64,000 nucleotides of DNA, from NCBI RefSeq assembly GCF_000165425.1, contig NW_001799144.1, forward strand, positions 481,224-545,223, read 5' to 3'. Positions 12,804 through 23,555 of this stretch are shown in pieces. The stretch is from Paramecium tetraurelia. Its lineage: Eukaryota > Ciliophora > Oligohymenophorea > Peniculida > Parameciidae. Position 1 is the first letter of the stretch; each line of letters begins with the position of its first letter. Made by a program: the position numbers and the translations under genes. The notes beneath the pieces were generated by a model. The model saw nothing but the letters and a program-made list of their open reading frames with translations, was not told the origin of the DNA and did not search any database.

Positions 12804-15395
12804 AAGGAATCAATCTGAACAATACATCCAGTGTTATACAAATAAAATCATCAGACAAGACCAACAGCTCAATTCCTCCTACTATGAAGAAGACTAATTC
12901 GAAAAATGCTAAAACACTAATGATACACAGCAATTTCAGGATTACATGCAAAACCTTATCACCATCATCTCCAACCCTCCGCAATCACAATATTTAAGTT
13001 AATACTATGTTCTCTCTACCGAAAACGATACTATCACATTCATTAGCGAAACATCTCCAGAAACACTTATGGATTATATTAAATTTAGACATTAGAACAA
13101 AGCTCCCATGAATGAAGATGAAATTGTCTATTTGGCATATGCATTACTGAATGGTTTATCAAACATCAACATTTTGTACTTGAGTCCCACCAACATTATC
13201 AAAAAATGGAAGATCATAAATTACATGGAGCAAATAACCCATCAAAATCAACGATCATTTTTAGAATCAGAGGACAAATTATACTTAGCCCCTGAACTCT
13301 TTAAATATTTAGACATCGAACTTAACGATTGCGATGATTTCAATAAACATCTTAGCCAAGAAATTAAAAGCCCCTAAAGCTTCTGTCTATTCGTTAGGCG
13401 TTATCCTGTTACAATGCATCTATTTCGAATTCAAAAAAGATAGCTTCCATTATCAGGACATTCTTAAGAATTCTAAATACAGTTGGTCATTGAGAGATCT
13501 CATTCAATAAATGTTAAGAGAAGAAGATGAAAGGAGTTCAGTCTAAGAATTACTCTAAAATCCTTTATTCTACACTCAGAAGCAAATCGCTATCTAGCCA
13601 AAACAATAGAATCAAATGTCCTTGGCAGTATTCTTTCAATTTGTTAAAAACAAATTTTTTAATCTAGATTGGGCTGATCATTTTTTTTCTATGGAAGAAA
13701 TCATTTTCATTAGCGATCTCAAGGAAGGTATTTATCCTATTGGAGAATTGAAATCCGAAATAAATAGTTAAATCACATAAATCATTCAATGTTGTCCTAA
13801 CAATTGTACTCTTGAGGAATTGATCGCTACTCTTACTAAAATCTCAAATCCATAACAGTAAGAGGAAAACCAAGTGGTCTAACCAAAAAAGGACTAATTT
13901 TTATTCAGAAAATGGTTTAAAAAACAAGAATAAAAAAGTGAAGATATGTAAGAATAAGTTATTGCTCCTCAAGAACCTACTTATATGGCCTAGCTGCTAT
14001 TATTAAAATTGATGTCCTAAGCATCTGAAAAAGCCTTTTAAACTTTCATTTCTAAGGTAATTCATTTTATGGGAGGCTCTGGTTTAATTTGGTAAAACAT
14101 AAGAAAAGCATTTTGGCCGAGGGCACTTGGTTTTGAATCATTAGAAGCCCAAAGACAGATTGTGTAATTGACACTCGAATTGTGTGAATATTTGAATGCT
14201 TAAAAAGAGAAGGATTTGATTCAACTTGAAAAAGACTTAATCAGATAAAAGTACAGCAAAAGAACTCAAGATGCAATTAGGAGAACCATACGAGGATTTA
14301 TCAATTAGTCTGTGTCAAATTGCTATATATAAGGGATGGATTCCATTTCATATATTCTCTTAGAAGCTTTTAATTATGATTCAGAGCTTAGTACCATATG
14401 TTTGAATGAGATTTACAAAAAGAGAATTGTTAACTTACCCTCTGGGGAGGAATAAGTAGAAATCAGTGATTATTTTGGATAAAAGTTATAAGAGAAGATC
14501 CTGCTTTACAATTGGACTCTTTAATATTTTGATCCTGGTTTAAGTAATCATTTTAAAAGAAGCTGATTTTAAATGTGAAACTCATATTGTTTCATGGTTC
14601 AGTACTTTCTATGCCAGAGAGTTCAGCTTGGAAAATGTTCTGAAGATTTACGATTATTTCCTAATTTCTGATGAATCATTCGAAATCCTATTAGCATGTT
14701 AAATAATGTTGGAACTCAAGTCCACCTTTGAAATTAAAGACAGCGAAGGAATGCTTAGTTGTTTGAAGAATCTTTAGAATAATATATAGTTAGACAATTG
14801 TTTGTAAAATGCCCTAAGGTTTACAAGCTAATTACATAAAACATTTTTCATTCTCACTCATCAAGATGAAGAAATTTGCAATCAGATGAAGGAAGAAAAT
14901 GAGTACTTATAAGAACGACCATGGGAACATCCACTAACATTTAAGTAGTTACAAGAGCAATTGATATTTTCTATTTCGATTCATGATTTTCAACAATTAT
15001 TGAGGGAACAAAAATAAAACTTCAATGTGCTATCTTTGGATATGAGAAGTGCTAAGGAATACGAATAGGCTTGCATTTCTGGTTCTTTGTTTGCATTCTA
15101 TGACAAGAAGAAGATCAATAACATTCAGTTATTAAATTATTTCGAACTGAGAGGATTAGTTGAAGAATAGAGCATTTATTATGTGGTTGCGATTTGCGAT
15201 ACAGAAAAGCAAAACGTGAACGAAATCATAGATTATTTGCTTAAATAAAGAATCAAACGTCTTGTTCTGTTAAAGGGGGGAATTTAGGCTGCCCTGCTTG
15301 ATGCGTAGGACATCATTAAGTTTAAATAGAAGGCAGTGTTGCCTCCATGGATAAAAGTGCAAATTGATGAATTAAAGAAAAAAAATATGTAATGA
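12760..15395 (+). CDS. TBCK: TBCK-like protein: pseudokinase, TBC and rhodanese domains
   Basis: About 869 residues if one intron and one single-base frame correction are accepted. Order: kinase-like domain (residues about 20-300) with YLAPELF and VYSLGVILLQC but no HRD or DFG; TBC Rab-GAP-like domain (about 440-645: FWPRALGFE, YIQGMDSI, DPGLSNH, IVSWFSTF); rhodanese-like domain (about 745-850: VLSLDMRSAKEYEQACISGS) with no obvious catalytic Cys. This order is diagnostic of TBCK, which acts in endosomal trafficking and mTOR signalling in animals. Two problems exist: the frame joins at 13331-13355 only by a GC-AG intron (25 nt), and one base must be skipped at 14551-14560 (TTTTAAAAG) between DPGLSNH and the following TBC helix. 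Start 12760 overlaps the previous gene by 44 bp. Confidence 0.8.
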
Positions 15396-15438
15396 AAGAT
15401 TGATAATATTAATTTTTATGTTTTAAATTAAGATCACT

Positions 15439-17563
15439 ATGTTAATCCTGTATATCATATCTTGCTTTGAAGGCAAGAATCTTATACCTCTCTGTATCAA
15501 TATAGGATTGATCTGTACTCAATTTGGCAGTCTTAAATTTCGAATGCACACTGTATTTCGAATTTATGAAACACTAATTTTGTTTATTTAAATTGCGCTT
15601 ATTACCTTATATGACTAGCAATTGATTGTTTACAATGTGATTTACATCATCTTATTAGATGAAACAGCAAGATTCAAATATTCTTTAATTCAAAAGCTTT
15701 CATTGCTAGGTATACTGTTCTTATAATGAAGGAACCAGTGTTTTTTATAATAATTTTTATATCATCAAATGTGATTGAATATTTAAGAAATAGTGCTTTT
15801 GCTTTGGGAATTATAATTGTGATGATAAATAAAGGAATTACAAAATAGGGAGAATTTACCAATTTATTATCGAGTACTCGTACACAAAGTCCACGAGCAT
15901 AAGAGACTTAAGGCCTGATGATAGTGGATCCCCAGAATTTAAATTGTATATATATGAATGAATATGTTAAAAGAAAATTAGGTAATTAGTAATTAATTAT
16001 AAATGAAATTGATTCAATAAGTAAATAAAAATTCGATTAGAAAATAAGAAATATTGAATTGTTTGAATTATTAAATGAATTTGATTTAAAATAATTTATG
16101 ATCCATGTAAATATTGGATTTCAGATATAATGTCTGATCATACTATTGAGATAACTAAAGATGTAGATCAAAATAAAATTCATATTACATTTTAGAATAA
16201 CAAAGAAAGAGATGATCACCTTAAAAAATCATATCTATATCAAATACTGAAATAAATCTTTCATACTATTTCACATGAATTTGGAACTTCATTAAATTTT
16301 ATGTTAGCGATAGCCCAAGTTGCAATAGATAAATATCCAAATCAAAAGTATTATCACTCTTTTCGAAACACATGTGAAATCATGCATTATTTCGTACTAG
16401 ATATGGTTGATTACAATGATATTTTGGGGAATTAATTCAAATTGTAATTGGAAGAATTAGATCTCTAAACAATTTTGGAGTCAGTTACTACGCTGTTTTA
16501 GGAGTAGTGCAGGTAAAAGGACTTATAATTGAGTTTTGAAAATCACATTCCAGAGAGCTGGTAAATAATATCTGATCAAAGGAGGATTAAGTAAATTTTG
16601 ATCCATTTAATCTCTAACGCCTAGAAGTTTACTTTAAAGGGTTCAATTCTCATAAAGGTGTTAGCCATTAGAGATGACTTGATACAATTCTCGGTAACAG
16701 ATACAGGAATTGGAATAAGCTAAAATGATGAATAAAATCTAAGAAATATGTTGGAGTAGGATTTCAAAGATGAATAATATTTGTCATCCAATACTGCTGG
16801 ATTCGGATTGGGTTGTTATTTGGCTAATAAAATATGTTTGCATTTGTCGAATAAGCAGTTCAAACTTGAATTCAAGAGGAATGAAGTAGGAACAACATTT
16901 TGGTTTTAAGTTCAAAATAATATTTTACCTACTCAAAGTATAGGGAGGATCTTGGGGATTTAATAAATCAATAAACATTCTTACATAGATTTGAAGTAAT
17001 CCTAAATAGAGAGGGCAGTTGGAAAGAAGTTGAGCAGAGTGGCCAGTAAGCCATCGCTCAATTCAAAATCAAGAATTATGTCCTTCAGATGTTTAATTGA
17101 TCCTATAAAGGATTACACGGAAAGTGTGATAAATGAAGAAGTCAATTCAATAGAAAGAAAAGCCAGAACTTGTATCTTGAATAGGAATATCAAAAAGTCA
17201 ATGAAATTTCTGATAGTTGATGATGAGATCATTAACATTATTGGATTGCAATTGATTTTGAAAAGAATGAACATTGATATCGATTATGTGTTCAATGGGG
17301 TGGAGTGTTTGCGGTAGGTGGAACAGAAGAGGTATCTTTATTAAGGGATCTTCATGGATATCAATATGCCTTTGATGGATGGATACGAAACTACTTAGAA
17401 ATTGATTTCTCGTTATGGAAATTAAATTAAGATTATTGCTTGTACTGCCTACACTGATAGTGAAACTAAACAACGTTGTTATGACATTGGAATGAGTTAC
17501 TTCCTTAACAAGCCAGTGAACATCGTAGAATTATAAAAAATACTTATATAATTTTAATAATGA
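15439..17563 (+). CDS. Hybrid histidine kinase with receiver domain (tandem copy 1)
   Basis: A membrane hybrid kinase of about 698 residues. Hydrophobic helices fill residues 1-140; the H-box is SHEFGT (His about 270), N-box ISNAQKFT, G-boxes DTGIGI and NTAGFGLGCY. The C-terminal receiver has VDDE, FMDINMPLMDG (phospho-Asp about 631), ACTAYTD and NKP. It would autophosphorylate and pass phosphate to its own receiver, then to an HPt protein. One intron at 15710-15738 (29 nt, CAG end). One base is missing at 16084-16099 (TTTAAAATAATTT): the sensor-side frame and the kinase frame do not join otherwise, and no good intron repairs it. The stop overlaps the start of the next kinase gene. Confidence 0.85.
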
Positions 17564-19892
17564 TATTGCTAATATTTGCCAACATTTCATCAATCATCTT
17601 AGAATTTTGGGAATGCCAATAAATTATTGAATATGTCTTTCTAAGCATAACTCTGTTTATTGATGTACTTCTTATCGCTTTCTCCTTAAAAAAATAGCAA
17701 AACTACTTAACCAGAATGTTACTATTTATTTAGGCTTCAATCCTTTTTTCCGTATTTAAAGATCCAAAGCTTTTAGCAATCAATGCAATATATCAATGTA
17801 AAATGAGGTACTTAATATAATCTTCGAATATAATATTTAATTGCCTCGAATATTCATGTATACCTTTAATTTAATTAGGCTTTTTGGTATTGATAGCCCT
17901 TTTGAGTGCAAAATATGAATTATTCGATGTAATACGTACAGCTCTCTCTGCATTTTTCTTAATTGGATTTTAAGTGAAAGAACAAATTTCCTTAAAATAA
18001 AATTAACAAAAGGGAATTGAAAACCAAACAGACTAATTCCCAATATAGATAGAAACAGATACTATTATAACTTCATAACAATTAACATCAAATAATCCAG
18101 AAATTTTTCTAGATGATTTCTTAGGTATTGTTCAATCCAATTAGAAGATGAACGATATTTTGTAACAAATGAATTACGACGATGTTACGAAGCTCTTGCA
18201 AGAAATATAGATCACTAACATAGACTCTAATTCTGCAAAGAAGATGGGAAGATATAAAGATGACTCATTATGGTTTTTATTGAAAAGGATAATTAATAAA
18301 AGATTAGAAATTTATATTTAAGTTTTGGATTATTATCATCCTGCATTTCAAAAATATTTAATTTTGATTCATTATAAGACTCAGTTTTAAATTCAATTCA
18401 TATAAGTGAATGAAAGAGACACTTATACCAAAAAGAAATATCTCAGCCAAATATTATACTAGTTATTCAAATCATTTTCACATGAATTCGGAACATTACT
18501 AAACTATCTCTTGGCATTATCTTAAGTAGCAATAGATCAATTCCCTGATCAAGTGGGGTTTTTCTAACCAATAAAATCGACAGGCCAAATAATGCATCAT
18601 TTTGTTTAAGACATGGTTGATTATAGCGATATTTTAAATAAGAAATTCTAGTTGTAATTTGCACCTGTCGATGTGGAAGACTTACTGCAAGAAGTTATCG
18701 GATTCTATAAGTCATAAATTGAAGAGAAAGGGTTGAAAATTGGTTATTAAATTAATCTCGGAAGACAAGCAAAAATTTTTCGATGGTCGAAGATGCAAGT
18801 AGGTATTGAGTAATCTAATTGCAAATGCTTAAAAGTTTACAGTTTAAGGAGGCATCAAAATCACTGTTACTGAGTAATCAGGTTTCACTATATTTTCAGT
18901 TGAAGATACTGGATTCGGAATGAACTTAGAATCATTTGAAAATTTAAATCACATCCTAGAAAACGAGTTTAAGTCTGAACAAAAGATTTCGTAACACACT
19001 GCTGGATTTGGTTTGGGCTGTTATTTATCGAATTAGATTGCTTTGAAATTATCAAACTTGCCCAAATTAGCTGGTGGAGGATTACAATATACTAGGCTAG
19101 AGAAAGGAATTCGTGTTTCTTTCAGAGTCAAGAATTAGCCATTTGAAATATTGTATACAAGTTGTGACATATCATCCATGAAATCTGGGATATTGTTTAA
19201 TGAAAATGGATATTTCGATTCTCGTTAATCTATCATAGATTTACAACTTACAAATAAGCATAAATCTACAGAAACCCATCTAATATTGAATATGAATAGA
19301 AAATCTGCTTTATTATCAATTTCATTTTCTCCAAATTAGATAAAATATTAAGTTGAATAAGAATTAAATCAAGAAAATGAAATTTCTGATAGATTAAGGA
19401 AATGTCAATTTGTTAAAAGAAGAGAAACCTAAAAAAAATCACCTACTTTTGGAGCATCTACTAGTGATGTAAAGGATGTCAAAAATTTCAAAGAATAAAC
19501 GCACATCTTAATTGTTGATGATGAGATGATTAATATTATTAGTCTTAAGATACTGCTTAGTCAATTTAACATTAAATGCACTTCTGCTTTTAATGGATTG
19601 GAAGCATTAAATAAATTAAAAGAATGTAATAATTAATTGATATATATTAGCTAATGAGCGATTCGATCTGATTTTTATGGATGTTAATATGCCTATAATG
19701 GATGGGTTTGAAGCCACAGAATAAATATTGAAATTTGATGATAACTTACTAATTGCGGCTTGTACTGCCTTTGCTGATGTAGAGACCAAAGCTAAATGCT
19801 ATTCTGTTGGAATGAAGTATTATATCAACAAACCAGTTACAAAATTAGAACTCTTGAAATTATTGAATCACTTAAATTTAATTATATAATGA
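17560..19892 (+). CDS. Hybrid histidine kinase with receiver domain (tandem copy 2)
   Basis: A paralogue of its neighbours. About five hydrophobic helices (residues 1-140), H-box SHEFGT (His about 308), N-box LIANAQKFT, G-boxes DTGFGM and HTAGFGLGCY, then a receiver with VDDEM, FMDVNMPIMDG, ACTAFAD and NKP. An intron at 19626-19650 (25 nt) interrupts the receiver. One base too many at 18771-18781 (AAAAATTTTTC) breaks the frame just before DGRRCKQVLSNLI; an alternative is a weak 22-nt intron (GTT...AAG) just upstream, but that deletes residues aligning with both neighbours. The ATG shares the sequence TAATGA with the stop of copy 1, so no intergenic DNA is left unless translation starts later. 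Confidence 0.83.
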
Positions 19893-19921
19893 TTAAACAT
19901 AGAAAATAGGCCATACTAGGG

Positions 19922-22221
19922 ATGTACATTCTGCAACTCATTTATTCTACTCTAGAATGCACTCGAGTTCCCATTTTGAAACTCATTTTGCTTTTAATCA
20001 GCTTAGTTATAAGCATATTCTAAATAGTACTTTTCACAAAATGCAATAAATGGAATATATACACTCAATTCGCCATCAATATTATGAGTATTTTCGCCAA
20101 ATAGAGTGATCAATTCATGATACTATAATCCCTTGTAGGATTTACAATTTTTATGCAAATTGATCAAAAAAGATGGCATATAAATATTCTTGCTTGTTCA
20201 AGTAGTATTGGAAAATTATCATAGTCCATGTAACCCTACTCTGTATATATTCATAAAATAATGAAGTCCAATCTTATTTGATGACAATATTCACGATCAT
20301 GATTCTCTCCTATTTTTCTTGGGCTACCAAAGTGTAGAAACTATAAAAAGAGCAAAGCAAAGGATCTTTGCTTACATCTCGAGTGCCCAATACGTTGAAG
20401 TCCCTCGTTTCTTTGGAGGATATACATTTTATAGAATAAAGAGCTATTGTTCTTGAAAATTCAACTACCCTTGAAGTGAGAACCTTTGCCAATGAACTCA
20501 GAGAATTGTTAATAAGAGACGAGGTTTTGGAAGACAACTTATTGGATCACATGAAAATACTAAAGGTAGACAAACAGACCTAAAGAAACCTAAATTAAAA
20601 AATAAAGGGAATTAGTATGCGTTAGCTTATAAACAAATGTTAAATCCTACAGAAGACTGCAGAGATAGTAATAATAAAAACGAATTTCATATAGTTGGAA
20701 TATTATTAGTTAAAGTTGAAATTTGAAAGAGATGTGATTATGTTAAAGTTTGAAGAAATCAAAGAGTTTGCGAAATACATAAAAAAAAATTCGTGCTATG
20801 CATTGATGAATAAATTGTTTCAATCCTTCAGTCACGAATTCGGAACATTATTGAATCAGATTGCTCTCAATGCCTAGAATGGAATAGCCCAATTTCCATC
20901 TATGAAGGAGCAATTTGATTCCATTTATAATTGTGTAGTTATGATGAATAACATGGTCAAAGATTTAAAGGATTTTCATTAATTACGCAGTAAAACATTT
21001 CAACTCGAGATTGTTGATGTAAAGATTGATGACATATTTGCTGAGCTCTCAAGCTTATTCAAATAATAAGCGACATAAAAAAAGCTATCCCTTTATCTAG
21101 TGAATCGAGTAAAAACGACTTTCAAGTAAGATGAATAAAGAATTAAATAAATACTGTAAAATCTTATTTAGAATGCTATTAAATACACAAATTAGGATGG
21201 ACACATTTATGTTACTGCAGAGAAGGAAGATGACAAAAGAATAAGGTTTTCTGTTTTGGATTCAGGTATTGGAATAACTGAAAGTGTTGCTTCTAATATC
21301 GAAAAAATGCTGGGTAATGATCTGATTTTGACGTCAAAACTTTCAGAAGGGGCAGCTGGATTGGGTTTAGGATTGTTGAATTCAAATTATTTAATCAAAC
21401 ACTTGTCATCTTTCCAACAAGCACATAAAGAACACTTATAATTTAAATCAAAATTAGGAGATGGCACTAAATTTTGGTTTAATATTTGGAAATATCAAGT
21501 GTTGGATTCATCGGAAAGTTAATTTGAATCAAAATCAATAAAAATGATTGACAAGAAGGTATTCCTCCACTAGAAGTCCATCATTGCACCACCTCTTTCC
21601 TGCATGGCCTAGAATCCTAAAAGTTGTCCTTCATAAATTAGGAGATTGACTCCAAGTAGATCTTGCCAAAATAGACGATAGCCTTAAATATTTTTCCCAT
21701 CTAATATAAAGGATGAGAACATTATGATAATGGAAGAGGATGACAGAACCATCTCAGATGACCCTAAACCAAATAATTTACCAAATCATTAACCAAGTCA
21801 TTTACCAGGTCTTACGGCAAGATTACCATCTATGGGCTCACCTTAATGTTAATATGTTAAATTACTCCTGGTTGATGATGAACCAGCTAATTTATTTCCT
21901 CTAAAGATTATGATTAAAATGCTTGGTTTTGAGAGTGACATAGCATTAAGTGGATATTAGGCTATTCAATAGGTGGAATCAAGATTAAATTAAAAATGTT
22001 AATATCGTTTAATTTTAATGGATATCAACATGCCTTAGATGGATGGATTTGAAACTACAAGATCAATTAAATAGATTTAACCAGAAATTACAATTGTAGC
22101 TTGTTCGGCATTCAGTGACATGTAGACTAAATATTAAGCCCAGTTGCATGGGATGTTGGGTTATCTTGAAAAACCAATAAATAAAGAAAATTTATAGCAA
22201 ATTTTGGAAATGTATTTATGA
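19922..22221 (+). CDS. Hybrid histidine kinase with receiver domain (tandem copy 3)
   Basis: Predicted 758 residues with one intron at 20202-20224 (23 nt, GTA...TAG) inside the membrane region; exons sum to whole codons, so this copy is intact. Several TM helices are followed by H-box SHEFGT (His about 296), N-box IQNAIKYT, G-boxes DSGIGI and GAAGLGLGLL, a Pro/Ser-rich linker with a repeated PNHQPSHLPG-like stretch, and a receiver with VDDEP, LMDINMPQMDG (Asp about 693), ACSAFSD and EKP. It starts 29 bp after copy 2 and ends with TGA directly against the stop of the convergent ankyrin gene. It is more diverged than copies 1 and 2, suggesting an older duplication. Confidence 0.88.
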
Positions 22222-23541
22222 TCATTATTATTTATGCAAATCCTTGCCTCTCTTGATAGCTTAATCAAATAATGATTTCATTCCTGGTTCTTATTAAATC
22301 TTCAATGCCTCGAAGTAAGATGCAGCAGCCTCTCCATACTCCTTCAATCCCTCATATGCTTAACCTTCAAAGTAATAGATCTTCACCCAATCTTTCTTAA
22401 CATTCCTAGCCTGTTTGCAGGTTGTTAGTACATCCTTATATTTTGATAATTTCAATTAAGCATTTGCTAAGTTGGTGTAAATCTTCACAATTTCATCTCT
22501 ATGCTGTTCAACAATCTATTTAGATTTCTCGATTATTTCACTATATTTTATAATAGCCTATTCATATTGTTCGCTTTATAACAATTTATTGGCCTCAACC
22601 TTTTCAGTGTTGATTTCATTATACACATCCTTAATTTATTCATCAGTTAGTTAAACTGGGGGAGAAGGAATTTGTGCTTCCTTTCTCAAGGCAAACTCCC
22701 TATAATATTACACGCAATCCCATTTCTCATTTTATACTGCTAAGTCTAAAGGAGTTTACTTTAGATTCTCATAATTGATATCAGCACCTTGTTTAATCAA
22801 AGTTTATGAAAATTTCAATAATCCTTTTTCAGCGCATAAATGCAAGGCTGACCATCCATCAGGATCTTTGATATTCACATCTACTTTTTCAGGGAATTCT
22901 TCAAATATTGTATTGAATAACTCTTCATTATTTTAGTCAATCAGTAAATGTAATAAGGAGGGCATCTACTCTTAAACGATATTTAAGTCTGCTCCTTTCT
23001 TTATCAAATGAAGAGCACTCAAATTTTATTAGTATGCCACTGCAAATGAGACCGGAGTTCCAAAATTAGACAAGGCATTGATATTGGCACCAACAGAGAG
23101 TAATAGTTCTATCATTGGGATGGCACTTTATTATGCGGCCAAATGAAGTGCTGTGATAGTGTTTCTTTAATAATTGACATCCACATGATGGACATCAATC
23201 AAGTATTACACAATCGATAAATGATTATGTTGAACAGCAATTAAGAATGGATTGTTTTTCTCATCATCTAATAAGCTTACATCTGCTCCTTTCTTCACTA
23301 AAAACTTGAACACTTCGAGATCTCCTCTTGAGGCTCCAAAATGAATAGCCTTCTTTCCCTTCCCCTCAGATATCGTATTAATGAATGTTCTAATGGGAAC
23401 TTTCTCATTCTCATTTCCCCTCTTGCGTTATTTAACATACAATAGATACTTTTTAATAGTATCAATGTCTGATGTGCTAATTTATGTGAAATATTCTTCG
23501 ATGAATTTCTTTTCCTTCTCTATTTCTTTAATATCACTCAT
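22222..23541 (-). CDS. Ankyrin-repeat plus TPR protein
   Basis: Intronless, 439 residues. About six ankyrin repeats occupy residues 60-290, with clear units such as KAIHFGASRGDLEVFKFLV, TALHLAAQQSAIPMIELLL and SALHLCAEKGLLKFSQTLI. The C-terminal 130 residues are three TPR-like helix pairs (ANKLLQSEQYEQAIIKYSEII, IYTNLANAQLKLSKYKDVLT, IYYFEGQAYEGLKEYGEAAA). It is a protein-protein interaction scaffold, probably cytosolic; TPRs of this kind often dock Hsp70/Hsp90 tails, but no partner can be named. The start was set at 23541; an in-frame ATG at 23613 would overlap the divergent channel gene. The stop abuts the kinase stop in the palindrome TGATCA. Confidence 0.85.
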
Positions 23542-23555
23542 TAATAATTTATTAT
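23542..23555. promoter_or_regulatory. 14-bp spacer between divergent start codons
   Basis: An all-A/T spacer between the ankyrin-TPR gene (-) and the first OSCA-like gene (+). The upstream start of the OSCA-like gene rests on an inferred first intron, so spacing could be larger if a later Met is used. Confidence 0.35.

Noticed and set aside
11296-13377. A single 700-codon open frame fusing the beta-helix and TBCK proteins
   Set aside because: The open frame is real, but the segment 12538-12760 in that frame loses beta-helix character, while splicing 12515-12537 keeps it. Kept as a finding on possible intron retention, not as the gene model.
18745-18768. 22-nt intron (GTT...AAG) as the repair for tandem kinase copy 2
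   Set aside because: It repairs the frame but deletes residues that align with both neighbouring kinases and has weak splice ends. A one-base indel is preferred, though not proven.
20150-20290. Apparent frameshift at an A6 run in tandem kinase copy 3
   Set aside because: A canonical 23-nt intron (20202-20224, GTA...TAG) restores the frame and gives a whole-codon total, so no error is needed.
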